From: Saccoglossus kowalevskii
Lineage: Eukaryota > Hemichordata > Enteropneusta > Harrimaniidae
Assembly: GCF_000003605.2 (NCBI RefSeq)
Contig: NW_003133344.1
Coordinates: forward strand, 451,767 to 476,809
Reading direction: 5' to 3'
Length of the DNA: 25,043 nucleotides
Shown here: one piece after another, positions 8,001 to 17,253 of the stretch
How the letters are laid out: every line of letters begins with the position of its first letter
Position numbering within the stretch: position 1 is the stretch's first letter
Position numbers and translations under genes: made by a program
The notes under the pieces: model-generated
What the model saw: the letters and a program-made list of their open reading frames with translations, nothing else
The model's database searches: none
Told to the model about the DNA's origin: nothing

Positions 8001-11000
8001 AAATGCGAATTCCAAATAGGGAATGATTACGCACGTAAGCGTCCTCTAATAATAAAAACAAACGAGGCTGCCACCAGGGTTTGACCGGACTCTGCCGATT
8101 CTGTTCTAAACTTTATGAATTTCGGCATTTTCATGATGTATTCCTGGGAGGAAAAGGTGTATAATAATACGGTTATTACGAGGATACCGCAAAGTATGAA
8201 CTCAGACAGTACGCCATCTCATCAACCTCTGCATCTCGTCGGTCGATACTCCGGCTGTACTGTCTTCATGCATACTTTGAGGTATCCTTCAATAACCTCA
8301 CATTATTAGGAATGAAGATGCCTTGAGGTCCATATGTTTACCTGATTTGTTGAATTATTTTTTTCAGCTTACCTCAACGGATCACAATTACATGCCAACA
8401 TGTAGTACTATCCACAGTATTAACATATTGTTCTAGTCAACGGCATAAACAAATGCATTCATCATGTGATGTCTCTTTTTGTTATCAACAAAATTATACT
8501 GTTCAACTGCTCAGTAGTGTCTGTTTGAACAAAGTCATTTTGGTTCTAAAAATTCAGCAAAATCAAACATTTTTGCCATTCTGAATCCCAGCCATGTATA
8601 GATCAAACTTAATACACGTGTTATATTAGAAATTATGCGACTTTGATGCAAGATATTTTGTTTTTAGATCAGATTCAAAAATAGCCAACTGGAGGCCATA
8701 CTGTAGAATACTTTATTTTCGCTATTTTTGCTGAAGGGATGATTCCATGAAAATAAAATCTTGCGAATATACTTTTTTTCCTATATTTCACATTCAACTC
8801 ATCAAAAATCAGTGAAAATGCCATATACATGTATAACGCCCGAAAAGCCTTTTCAGCGAAAATTAAATTCAGCTATAATAAAGTATTTCACAGTATATGG
8901 TTTAAGGAAAGCTTTACCAGAGCCATATCTCTGACATACCTTAGTCATTCATGTTTAGCATTCACATTGAAACATTTTACACATGATATGTACATTTATG
9001 TATTTATTTGAAGTTCTGATTCAAAATATCTGACTTGTATCAAATGTAGTTGAAAATAAAGGCTTTTGGGAACTTTTGATTTTTGGTTTTCCAGGATGGA
9101 TTTTGTGTTATTGTACATACCGTAGTTATAAGATTTGCCAGAACCTTCATTCTTCCACGCTGAATGCTTGCGTTCACCTCAATACATAAATAATAGAAAT
9201 TATTGACAATGACTTGTTTTCAGAGTATTGTATCAGAAGATCTTTTTGATTTTTTTCTGGACTACTTTCCTGACCTGAAAGACCAAGATGTATCAAACAG
9301 GTAACTAATTTGTTGTAATTGTCTGGTTTCAGTTTAACCCGTATATGATCAAGTCAATGCAAAAACTACATGGGGCTGGCAGGATAGAAAAACGTGCTTT
9401 TCTGCTCATCTGAAAATATTCCCAGGAAGAGACATATTGATATGAATCTCATCTGCTCTGATTATTCCACAGCAAAAACTTGGAATTTGACAGATGGTTG
9501 AATACTCCTGGATGGCCTCCATATCTTCTGATTTGTCTGCTGGTGAGGAGCTGACTAGACCAGCCGAGTTACTTGCAGCAGTATGGGCTGGAGAAGATGC
9601 ACAGGTAAGTAACTTAATCAGATGAGTTAATAACAGTAGTCTGGGCAGGAGAATATATCCTGGCAGGTTGAACAAACCAGCTGAATCAATTATAAGTGAA
9701 TATATTACTTGCTCATGCATGTGAGTTCTCTTTTGATTTTACTTGCATTGTCATGTATTATATATTCCTAAACCAATCATATCTATCTGTATTCAGACCA
9801 CATCAAAGGACATTACTGATTGGCCAGTATACCAGGTGTTACATTTTCTAGACCAGTTATTGAACAGACCAAGACTACCAGATGGTGCTATTGAACAATT
9901 GGATAACGAATATCCACATCTATCAAAATCGAATAATGCCGAGGTACTTACAATTCAATATTTGTTAGAAAATTCTCCTGTCTAGTTTTATATTTCAATT
10001 TCATACAGTGGTATTCTCATTGGCTTATTTGTTAGAATTCCCCTATCTAGTTAGTTCCCATTCAGACACAGTCCGAAAACGGGGACTTATGTTTTGACCT
10101 CCGTGTGTGCGTGCGTGCATCCGGACCTGTATCTTAGAAATGCTTGGACCAATCACAATCAAACTTCAAAAATACATCATACATGATATTATACATATGC
10201 ACGTCAATTTGTTTCATGATCTGATTCAAGATGGCCAAATGGCGGACATTTTTGTGCTAAAAATCATCAAAATCAAGCATTTCCCAGCTGTTTACAGATG
10301 GATTTTGTTCAAACTTGGTATATACATTAGACATTATAGGACCTTGATGCAAATAATTTTGTTTTTCAGATAAGATTCAAAATGGCCGACTGGCAGCCAT
10401 TTGTTNNNNNNNNNNNNNNNNNNNNNNNNNNNNNNNNNNNNNNNNNNNNNNNNNNTCTGACTTGCTTTCACTGATTATGTTCAAATTTTAAATATTCATT
10501 ATACATCATGTCATAGATAGACAGATATATTGGTTTGATGATCCTATTCAAAATGGCCGAATGGTGGTCATTTTTGTGCTAAAAAATCATCAAATATCAA
10601 CCATTTCTGGCATTTATGGATGGATTTCGTTCAAACTTGGTACATACATTAGACATTACGGGTTCCTGATGCACGTCATTTTATTTTTCAGATCGGATTC
10701 GAAATGGCTGACTGGCAGCCATTTTGTTTTAATGATTGGGCTTCTAGAGCCATGTCTTTGACTGATTATGTTCAAATGTTATATATTCGTTATAAATCAT
10801 GTTATATATATATATACATGTATTCAAAATGGTTGATTTTGAATGCTGTTCCAGAGCAATATCTCTCAATATGGACAAGTACTTGTTTGACGATCAGATA
10901 CAAATGTCAATCATTTTAATGTTAAAAAATCATATTTCTGAAATGGTTATATTCCAGCTATATATCTTAAATTTAATAACTAACTGGGACTATGTCATGC

Positions 11001-12784
11001 ATGGCTTGTTTTATATTTCAATTTCATACAGTGGTACTCTCATTGGCTTATACTCAAACTAAATATCATTGAAATCAATATACATATAAAGATATTGAAA
11101 AATAAAAATGTTACAACAGTTTAAAATGACTACTATTATTCAGGGTTGAATAAATAGAAAAAAAAACATGCATCATACATTGATTTATTTACAATTTCGA
11201 ATGCATTATTTAATACGAGTAATTTACAACTATCAACATATAGTAATGAATACAATACAGCTTATTGGTCTTTTTGTTATTTTGGTTTTTCACATGTTTG
11301 TGTATATTCATATCACATTTGGTGTAATTTTGTTATATAATTATGTAATTTTGTTGTATACCAATTTATATAAAGACCACCAATTTTTGCAGCGAAAAGA
11401 ATGATTTGTACTTCACAATGAAAACTGGGATTGATATAACTTCCAAGTTTGAAATAAGAGTTTTAATTTCACTTTTACTAACATCTTAAAAAATATACGT
11501 AAAACCCATGTCAATGCTGAACTTTGCTGAGAGGCCAACTGGCTAAAGAAATATCAAGATTTTAAACAAAAATGAAATACAATGTAACAAGTTTTTATGC
11601 CGGAGGCATCAACAATGAGAACAAACATCTTTCCCACATGTACCTCTGTTCTAATGATGATTGGGCAAGGTAAAAATGATGTGAACACCAATTTTACCAT
11701 TCTCATTCTTTCAATTATGTTGACAAATATCAGTAATTTGAGTCTGTGACATCATATGTGATACACATTCTGGTTATTCATTGGTGGGATTATCTTGACC
11801 GATATTCTCAATTACTTGTCGAAAATCTCATCTTTTCTACTTTTTTTAGATTCAACTCAGATGGTCTCAGATTGTATTAAAAAATGACCACAAACCACAT
11901 TTTGCAGGCATCAGATCATTCTTGGAGAGCCAAGGTTTGTTTTATTTCAAATATCAGTATAATATACTGCAGATATTGTAGAGATATTACAAAGATCAGT
12001 GAACAATTCTCATATTATTTTAATATAATATCTACATTTGTAAAGAAAGTGCACAGAGTCATATATTCTTCATAGGATTCAATTAGTTTTCTATTTTCTT
12101 AAAAATAGATTTGTTTTCACAGGACATTGTGAAATTCACAATCTCCATGTTTGAGAATTCATCACTCATTTCTATTTCAGAAAATAGTTTTAATATGCAA
12201 AGAGACTAATTTCTAGTTCTTTAATCCAATAGTCTACCATTCCTCTCCATAACCTTAAAACCTGTGCATCTAGTGTGCAATGTTCCAACCATATAATTTG
12301 AGCCAATTTGTTTAAACAAATTTTCATTTTTGAAAATGTTCATGCATAGATTCACCTGTGTACATTTTCAAGTAGTCAAAAATATTTATAAATTATGTGT
12401 TTGGCAATCAGTAAGTGAATTGATATGTTGCATGTTTCTCAACCAATAGCTTTATGTAAAATCAGTTAAATAGTTTTGATTATGTCATATGTGTCTCAGC
12501 TAATAGCTTTAGGTAAATCGGTTGAATAGTTTTGATTTCGAGGTTAATCAGGCTACCAAATGAATTAAAGCATTCACTAAAATCCACATTGCATTTTGAA
12601 TATGCTAATTGTAATTTATAATAATCTATTTTCAGGTAAGCAGAAATACACACTTCCAATATATCGTGCAATGAAGCAGGGTTCGAATGAAGCTCAACAA
12701 ATGGCATTCCAAGTGTTCAACTCTACAAAAGACCAGTTGCATATTAATGTACAAAACTATGTAGAAAAAATTCTGAATTCATAA
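4912..12784 (+). CDS. RNPEP: Aminopeptidase B (RNPEP), C-terminal ~450 residues, nine exons
   Basis: Zn-dependent exopeptidase of the M1 family, LTA4H subgroup, which removes N-terminal Arg/Lys from peptides; known homologues act in the secretory pathway and cytosol. Exons: 4912-5094, 5797-6009, 6166-6348, 7758-7937, 9224-9300, 9473-9604, 9797-9943, 11850-11934, 12636-12784. All have AG/GT borders and phases fit. In order they carry GGMENP, HEIAHSW and NEGF (zinc ligands), [11 protein letters not shown] (both tyrosines known from LTA4H), then the helical C-terminal domain to the stop. Vertebrate RNPEP is about 650 residues, so about 200 N-terminal ones are missing and not found in 1-4911. [19 protein letters not shown] favours RNPEP over RNPEPL1 or LTA4H. 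One base is missing in exon 9473-9604 (see there). Confidence 0.93.
5095..5796 (+). other. RNPEP: RNPEP intron without recognised elements
   Basis: Donor and acceptor are clear. No repeat, ORF or RNA gene stands out in these ~700 bases. The 60-codon minus-strand frame at 5405-5587 has no supporting signals. Confidence 0.6.
5797..6009 (+). CDS. RNPEP: RNPEP exon: catalytic domain, GGMEN and first half of zinc motif
   Basis: 71 codons, phase 0 to 0. Acceptor CTTTTCAG, donor GTAAGT. It includes [17 protein letters not shown], the substrate N-terminus binding motif [14 protein letters not shown], and ends exactly at HEI. The zinc motif HEIAH is therefore split by the next intron. Confidence 0.95.
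6166..6348 (+). CDS. RNPEP: RNPEP exon: second half of zinc site
   Basis: 61 codons, phase 0 to 0. Acceptor TATTGTAG, donor GTATAT. It starts [11 protein letters not shown] (second zinc His) and contains [14 protein letters not shown], whose Glu is the third zinc ligand, 18 residues after the second His as usual for M1 enzymes. All catalytic residues expected here are present. Confidence 0.95.
7061..7360 (+). repeat. Pyrimidine-rich minisatellite (CCTCCTAATC-like), left block
   Basis: Irregular repeats of CTCCT and AATCC/TAATCC cover about 300 bases with almost no G. On the minus strand this reads GGATTAGGAGG, including TTAGGA hexamers that resemble variant telomere repeats, though the spacing is irregular. 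It is contiguous in composition with 7552-7740 across the MITE. Confidence 0.75.
7362..7541. mobile_element. 180-bp MITE with 23-bp TIRs and TA target duplication
   Basis: The ends CTGTAAAATCTGTATTA.AAGCC (7362-7384) and its reverse complement (7519-7541) match at 22 of 23 positions. Both sides are flanked by TA (7360-7361 and 7542-7543), the target choice of Tc1/mariner elements. The interior repeats AATAGAAGCCGCATC-like words near 7393, 7468 and 7507. It interrupts the pyrimidine minisatellite, so it is younger. It has no coding capacity; the 110-codon frame across it is an artefact. Confidence 0.8.
7552..7740 (+). repeat. Pyrimidine-rich minisatellite, right block
   Basis: Continuation of the CTCCT/TAATCC composition after the MITE, fading toward TTCTCC before the acceptor at 7757. 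It probably formed one ~490-bp tract with the left block before the MITE inserted. Confidence 0.65.
7758..7937 (+). CDS. RNPEP: RNPEP exon: transition-state tyrosine segment
   Basis: 60 codons, phase 0 to 0. Acceptor ATCCATAG (pyrimidine tract weak), donor [25 protein letters not shown] is almost word-for-word the RNPEP signature. The two tyrosines five residues apart match Tyr378 and Tyr383 of LTA4[14 protein letters not shown] closes the catalytic domain. Confidence 0.95.
8530..8710 (+). repeat. Diverged single unit of the AAAATGGCCGACTGGCAGCC family
   Basis: This segment reads GCAAAATCAAACATTTTTGCC..., GATCAAACTTAATACACGTG..., CTTTGATGCAAGATATTTTG, then AGATCAGATTCAAAAATAGCC and GGAGGCCAT. 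The same order of words occurs in the units at 10230-10400 and 10550-10730. It lies in the intron 7938-9223; no other feature was seen there. Confidence 0.65.
9224..9300 (+). CDS. RNPEP: RNPEP exon: start of C-terminal helical domain
   Basis: 77 bp, phase 0 in and phase 2 out, with acceptor TTGTTTTCAG and donor GTAACT. It reads [25 protein letters not shown], matching the family pattern in which DFYLEYFPELK follows the catalytic domain. Confidence 0.88.
9473..9604 (+). CDS. RNPEP: RNPEP exon with a one-base deletion (frameshift)
   Basis: Acceptor TTATTCCACAG, donor GTAAGT. The first frame reads [18 protein letters not shown] and would then hit a TGA within ten codons. The +1 frame resumes the family sequence, [25 protein letters not shown], to the donor. 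The family has PPYLPDLS here, so one base of the proline codon (CT where CCT is expected, 9527-9529) is missing. Restoring one base gives 133 bp and the phase 0 needed by the next exon. It may be a draft-assembly error or a true null allele; all other exons are clean. Confidence 0.88.
9797..9943 (+). CDS. RNPEP: RNPEP exon: C-terminal helical domain
   Basis: 49 codons, phase 0 to 0. Acceptor TATTCAG, donor GTACTT. It reads ...[21 protein letters not shown]...HLSKSNNAE, matching the YQLVYFLDKILQKSPLP...ISNARNAE pattern of RNPEP. Confidence 0.9.
9961..10053 (+). repeat. Partial ~67-bp tandem duplication
   Basis: TTTGTTAGAA..TTC.CCT.TCTAGTT appears at 9961-9987 and again at 10028-10053, flanking GTTTTATATTTCAATTTCATACAGTGG. 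The second copy lies immediately before the large repeat block. Confidence 0.7.
9985..10028 (+). repeat. 44-bp direct repeat, left copy
   Basis: GTTTTATATTTCAATTTCAT...TCATTGGCTTAT, 43 of 44 bases identical to 11008-11051. The pair brackets the repeat block at about 10060-10990. Confidence 0.8.
10070..10990 (+). repeat. Intronic repeat block, ~320-bp units with TTCAAAATGGCCGA words
   Basis: It begins with a header GGGGACTTATGTTTTGACCTCC and GTGTGTGCGTGCGTGC. Two clear units and a degraded third follow, with the words TTCAA.ATGGCC.AATGG.GG.CATTTTTGTGCTAAAAA (at ~10226 and ~10547), GTTCAAACTTGGTA.ATACATTAGACATTA (10309 and 10630), and AATGGC.GACTGGCAGCCATTT (10381 and 10703). The word period is ~320 bp, but it spans the N gap at 10406-10455, so true length is unknown. 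The ORFs across it are repeat translations. Confidence 0.8.
10406..10455. other. Assembly gap of 50 Ns
   Basis: Fifty consecutive N, within the second repeat family. Its round size suggests a placeholder, so distances across it are not reliable. Confidence 0.98.
11008..11051 (+). repeat. 44-bp direct repeat, right copy
   Basis: One difference from the copy at 9985-10028 (T to C at the GGTA.TCTC position). Located at the distal end of the repeat block. Confidence 0.8.
11052..11849 (+). other. Remainder of RNPEP intron, no feature recognised
   Basis: AT-rich, ~70% A+T by eye. A 78-codon plus frame (11168-11404) is Ile/Tyr-rich, as expected from AT-rich noncoding DNA. No repeat or RNA gene recognised. 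The following intron 11935-12635 is likewise featureless. Confidence 0.5.
11850..11934 (+). CDS. RNPEP: RNPEP exon: C-terminal helical domain
   Basis: 85 bp, phase 0 in and phase 1 out. Acceptor CTTTTTTTAG; the donor GTTTGT is a weaker GT site. It reads [15 protein letters not shown]...IRSFLESQ, equivalent to [15 protein letters not shown]...EFLHNQG. The intron before it (9944-11849) contains the repeat block and the N gap. Confidence 0.9.
12636..12784 (+). CDS. RNPEP: RNPEP terminal exon
   Basis: 149 bp. Acceptor CTATTTTCAG, entered in phase 1. It begins [16 protein letters not shown] and ends [10 protein letters not shown] followed by TAA (12782-12784). KQKYTLP.Y.AM and the final N-Y-V-(x)-(x)-I pattern match the C-terminus of vertebrate RNPEP, so the protein ends at the usual place with no extension. 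Confidence 0.93.
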
Positions 12785-12924
12785 ACCATAAATACAGTTT
12801 TGATTTAAATTTATAACTTTTACATTTCTGATTCAGTTTGATTTTTTTTTACAGCAGTATTTGAGCATTGCAATCATGCTTGACATTCATCCATTCCATC
12901 TTCAAATCTCATATTGCAAATTTT

Positions 12925-12939
12925 ATTAAATAGAATAAA
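12925..12939 (+). promoter_or_regulatory. RNPEP: Candidate RNPEP poly(A) signals
   Basis: ATTAAA at 12925-12930 and AATAAA at 12934-12939, about 140-155 bases after the stop codon, are the first tight cluster of poly(A) hexamers downstream. A later AATAAA at about 13398 is an alternative. Placement is by position only. Confidence 0.4.
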
Positions 12940-14235
12940 TCATTTGACATAACATTTTTTTGTGAAAAAAAATAGCTTGGTTAGTGAAATTGTTTTTAAA
13001 ACATTATCAACATTAAAAATATACATGTATTTCTGTTAGCTGATTCACAGATCAAATAACCAGATTCCCTCATTGGCATGGTAAGGTTCAACAATTTGTG
13101 ACAATTGTGTAATGAATTAGTCTGATCTATGACATATGGAGTTGCTTCTTTTATAATTATTACACTTATTATTGAAGACGCATTGCATTATATATTTTGA
13201 ACAAATTTGCCGTCCAGCCCATATGCTTTGAAAGATGTATCATCCTCTTAAAATCAATACTTAATAATTAGTCCTTTGTTCAAGTATGTTTGAAATGGAG
13301 CAAATGAAAATGGACAATCTAACTCATTTCATGTGTAATTGTATTGTGTATTATCCAGAATTTCATGCAGTTAAAGTCGAAATGTCTGCCAATGTGAATA
13401 AACATTTTATGACATTTGTCATAAAATGACATTAGGTATACCTGAATGTTTATGGTTAAGTATGTATTTCCACATTTCTACCTACATCTGGTTATGTGTG
13501 TGTTTTGTTATTACCTGTATTTGAACACATTGCATGGCTTTGAAAGTGATCTGATTTCAGTTCGTATGAAAGCATCTTATTTGAGTAAATTCAGATTAAA
13601 AGTCAACCAATAATGTCACAATTGAACGAGCCGTATTCATGTGATTGAATTCCTTGTATTCGAATAAACAATATATATTACACATGTTGTTTATCATATA
13701 CCTCTTATTGCCCAGCATTGTAACGCTATGGGATGTGCACCCTCACATCTGGTCAATAATTTTAGTATCATGCCCAGCCCAGTACGCCTGGCTTTCATCA
13801 ATCAAAACAAAAAGCGTCATTCTAAATTACATTGAGTGTTTGAGGTCACACTGTGGTAAAATTGTAATTACTCCTTTAAGGTATATGATAAAACCTTTAT
13901 GGGCTGGATCCAGTCCATAAAAATTAGCGGGGACTCATCAGTTACATATACAGTTATTATAATTGTAATTTGTTGAAATCAATGATATTGAAAAATAGTA
14001 ATTCAGTAAGTTTGCAAATATCATCTGGCCAATATAATTACACCAATAAATTTTAATAGTATCAGTTATACAATATTGATAAATTATTTTGTGTACATAT
14101 ATTTACAAAAATATAATTCAGATTTCAGTTGAATATTTGTAATGAATAATGATTGCATGTGTATTAATCAAATCACTGATAATGGATGTTCAAATAAAAA
14201 TCTGTAAGCAATCATTGTCATATTATTACATGAAC
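12940..14235. other. Intergenic DNA downstream of RNPEP
   Basis: No convincing coding frame. A perfect 11-bp inverted repeat with a 4-base loop lies at 13403-13428 (CATTTTATGAC / GTCATAAAATG). The 91-codon plus frame at 13645-13920 lacks any recognised motif or splice context. Confidence 0.5.
13403..13428. repeat. Small perfect hairpin
   Basis: Arms CATTTTATGAC (13403-13413) and GTCATAAAATG (13418-13428) are separated by ATTT. It could form a stem-loop in RNA or be chance in AT-rich DNA. Confidence 0.6.
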
Positions 14236-14269
14236 CACAGTCCCGCTATAGAGGGATAGAGGGACTGTG
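14236..14269. repeat. Inverted repeat CACAGTCCC / GGGACTGTG
   Basis: Nine-base perfect arms at 14236-14244 and 14261-14269 flank GCTATAGAGGGATAGA, which itself contains GAGGGATAGAGGGA. It lies about 80 bases outside the left end of the DIRS element and may be a solo terminus of another small transposon. Confidence 0.55.
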
Positions 14270-14347
14270 CATTAACTATACTAATATATAAAACGCTCTT
14301 TAATTAATCCCTGTATATTTTCACTAATTCTTTCTAAGCATGTAACA

Positions 14348-14404
14348 GTTTACTACATCACCTACCAGAAAGTCAATGGAAATAATAAATTTCATTTATT
14401 ACTC
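14348..14404 (+). repeat. DIRS left inverted terminal repeat
   Basis: Reverse complement of 18253-18311. Shared words read from the right copy are GAGTAATAAATGAAATTTAT, TTCCA..GACTTTCT.GTAGGT and GTAAAC. It is imperfect beyond the inner block, so the exact outer border is uncertain by a few bases. Confidence 0.85.
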
Positions 14405-14752
14405 TTTAGATTACAGCCCCAAACGAAAACTATCCCCAGGTCCACAAATAACACTCTAGGGTAGTATTCCCTATAGAAAAAAAGGCCTCGCCTAAGGGGG
14501 GGGGGGTGTGTCACCCTTAGGGTGCTCATGCGCGCACGCCGCCCTGATTCGTTTGTGCTCTCTTGTTTCTGCTACCAATGGGTGCAGATATTTTTCAGGT
14601 TGCAGTTTTTATGACAAATTATCTAGGAAATCTAGTGTTGGTGATCGACTCCATTACGGTAAAGGCTTTCTATCATTTGGGACCGCATTTTAACTGTTTT
14701 AGTTGGATCGCCGGCTCAGTTTATAATCGCCTGGATTCCGAATTTTGGCGCA

Positions 14753-15001
14753 GTGAATTTTCTTGTTTTTTCACGATCTCATTTTGTATTTTTTAAGTCG
14801 CAAAAAAAGACGAAGAATGTCCCGACGCAACAGTCGGGACGTAAGACATGCTCATCCTGCTTTAAACAAATGCCGGTTTGGGACCTGCATTCATGTCACG
14901 GTTGTGTCAGGGACTCTGAGTATTGCCTGGAGGGCCTCTGTGATCAATGGGATCCTAAAACGTGGTCGTATTGCGAGGCGATAAAAAAGAGAAATCCCTA
15001 G
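14753..15001 (+). pseudogene. DIRS gag-like ORF fragment with Cys/His cluster
   Basis: 82 codons. From about residue 30 it reads KTCSSCFKQMPVWDLHSCHGC, then CLEGLCDQWDPKTW. C-x2-C, H-x-C-x2-C and C-x4-C-x2-W spacing is like the zinc-binding stretch at the start of DIRS ORF1 proteins. The first ~25 residues (Phe-rich) are probably untranslated leader. The frame ends early at 15001; no long gag frame follows. At 15785-16139 two short frames (REMVQFLAAQRVHTALLAG and a Gln/Ser/Lys-rich tail) look like later, broken parts of the same ORF. Confidence 0.55.
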
Positions 15002-16367
15002 CTGCAGCTAGCGATGAAATGTCTGATTCAATAAGTGACAAATCTCTCCCTCCACTTGGTAATTGCGACGAGGCTCGCCTCCGACAACCGAGAGTGTTCG
15101 AGAGTTGTCATGATATGACTCCCTGCTCAATGTAGCTGGATCACTGATTGAGACAAAACCTTCAAAACCGTTTATCTCTGAGGTGATGGGGACGTCTGTC
15201 GATAACTTAGAAACCTATGATGGAACTAAATCCTCCCAACGTGGAGTTAGTTTCCCCGTTCGATGTTATCGAGGCGGACAAACACTGTTCCACCGCTTTT
15301 GAGATACTGCCTGTCCCTCCTCCGCCAGGGCTAGGGTCAGGTGTGTCCCATCCCCCCAGTGATCTCTCCTTTAGAGGATCGGGGTGGGGGGGGGGCAACT
15401 CACATCAGTGGGAAAGGGAGCATCCACTTCTTTTATGAAAGGGGCTCTCTCCCTGGAACGGAACAGGCTGACCAGGCATCGCTTCCTGCGCCTCACCAAG
15501 CCACGCAGAGTGCCCCCACTTGTGACTGTGAGGGAGGACTCCAGTGTTGGCACCCCTGTTACGAGGTGAATCGATACCCCACTGGGGCTATGCAAACCGT
15601 TGATGGGTTCCCTGGTGTGGAAATACTCATGTGGTAGCACAGCCTGCTCCACGGATTCCCGGGAAGGCCACGTTTTATGGATCTTTGACCGGCACCAGTG
15701 CCTACAATCGGGCTTTGCAGGCAGAACTTAGGCCTATCAGTTTTATAGAAAGTTTTTTTTTTAGCGTGAGAGCGTCAGCTCACCTTGCTAAGTTCTGACC
15801 GTCTGAGTACTCAGCAAAGAACCTTGATCCTCAGGGAGATGGTCCAGTTTCTAGCTGCGCAGAGAGTCCATACTGCCCTCTTGGCAGGAGCAGTTTCGGT
15901 TGAGCAAGAGGCAGTTCTGAGTCTGTGCGCCTATTCTACTCAGCGTGAGTTTGAATGCCTGCGGAGAAGGTCTTGAGGGCGTGACCGGTTATTTGGAACA
16001 GCGTGTCCAATTGAAGCAATCGCCACCATTGGACAAGGTGGCTAGTCCTTCTGGTCAGCAGTTCAAATCAAACCGCAAGGCTCAGGCAGTAAGTCCTCCG
16101 CTTAGGACCACAACCAGCCAGGATCAAAAGCTAACATGATCTCCTTCAAAGGGGCAGAAGAAGACCAGTAGTGGGAAGCATCAGAAGAAGCTTAAGAAAC
16201 GTGGCTTTGGTGGTGGGTGTTCTGACACTTTTGGGGACCAGGGGTCTGGACATGGATGGTAGTATGAATTCGGGTCTCCCTCCCCAGAGTCCTTAGGCTC
16301 CCCGCCTTTGTCCTCCCATACTGGAGTTCGGGAAGCACTAGCTCTGAACCCCCTTCTGCTCCTTCCC

Positions 16368-16484
16368 GTGGGATTGCGCCTTATGCAGCACATACCAGCT
16401 TGGCGCAGGAGAATTTCTGATCCCTGGACATTCACAGTAGTGTCGCATGGGTATCGGATTCCTCTTCGGTCTCCTCCGAACTGA
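16368..16484 (+). pseudogene. DIRS reverse transcriptase, N-terminal remnant
   Basis: Plus strand, reading VGLRLMQHIPAWRRRISDPW then TFTVVSHGYRIPLRSPPN to a TGA at 16482-16484. The W..I..DPW..xVVSHGYRI pattern is the usual start of the DIRS reverse transcriptase domain. After a further ~75 bases the sequence is already at the segment that precedes RNase H, so the catalytic palm (motifs A-E) is absent. Confidence 0.65.
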
Positions 16485-16560
16485 TGCAGCTGATTGAAAA
16501 AGGACTTCAGTTCGTCGGACCAAGCGATGACGGCCGTCCTTTGGTGAGTCCACACATAAA

Positions 16561-17250
16561 TTGGAAACGGGAATACCCCTAGATTCGACGACTACCTCAC
16601 TGACTCTCATTACAGATGTGTCCCTCCAAGGATGGGGCGGTCATCTGATAGATCTTCAGGTCCAAGGGACGTGGCCGCCCGCATATTCATACCGCCACAT
16701 CAATTGGTTGGAGTTGCAGACCGTCCTACTGTCTCTGAAACATTTTCAAGAAGTTGCACACCACCACCTGCTTCAGACAGACAACAACACAGTAGTGTTG
16801 TACATCAACAAGGAGAAGGGGGACACGTTCCCCCACGTTGTCGAAGCTAGCGGAGGAGATTCTTCTTTGGTGCCTGGAAAATCAAGTGGATCTATCAGCT
16901 CACCACATTCCGGGAATACGCAACAGCTCTGTGGATATCCTCTCAAGATGTATTCGGTTCCAGAACACTGAATGACAGATCCCCCAATGGGTGTGGATCG
17001 TCTTTCTTTGGAGACGAGCGCTTTCGCCACGAATGCTCTATCAATCTTTTGGAGTCTCATGGATGTGTACGCCTTTCCACCCTTCTAACTAGTGCACCAA
17101 GTGTTGGAGTATTTATGACTCAAGCCCACCTGCCTTCTGAATTTGGTGGCGCCCAATTGGCCTGTGAATGTCTGGTTCCCAATGTTGCTGGAACTTCTAG
17201 TCGAGTCACCCGTAGAGTTGATGGATCTTCCATCTTCATGCATGGAGGCT
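16561..17250 (+). pseudogene. DIRS RNase H and connection, frameshifted
   Basis: The frame from 16561 holds GIPLDS, then TDVSLQGWGGHL (first RNase H Asp), HINWLELQTVLLSLKHF (Glu) and LLQTDNNTVVLYINKEKG (second Asp). Near 16835 the frame shifts; the next frame carries LAEEILLWCLENQVDLSAHH and IPGIRNSSVDILSR, the RNase H C-terminal part. A third stretch, LVAPNWPVNVWFPMLLELL (around 17142-17200), is the hydrophobic linker that precedes the recombinase in DIRS ORFs. At least two frame breaks and several stops show it is inactive. Confidence 0.75.
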
Positions 17251-17253
17251 GTA

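Noticed and set aside
9530-9541. Alternative donor CTGCTG|GTGAGG inside the frameshifted RNPEP exon
   Set aside because: Using it would drop conserved family sequence that continues intact to the better GTAAGT donor at 9605, so a one-base deletion explains the data better.
10107-11062. Several 66-88 codon frames
   Set aside because: They translate the ATGGCC repeat family and AT-rich DNA; similar frames recur because the units recur.
15207-15652. Overlapping Pro/Gly-rich frames on both strands
   Set aside because: They arise from C- and G-rich runs in the DIRS element's leader/gag region; no frame agrees with a known domain.
16181-16610. Minus-strand frames of 90-124 codons
   Set aside because: Shadows of the plus-strand RT/RNase H coding region of the DIRS element.
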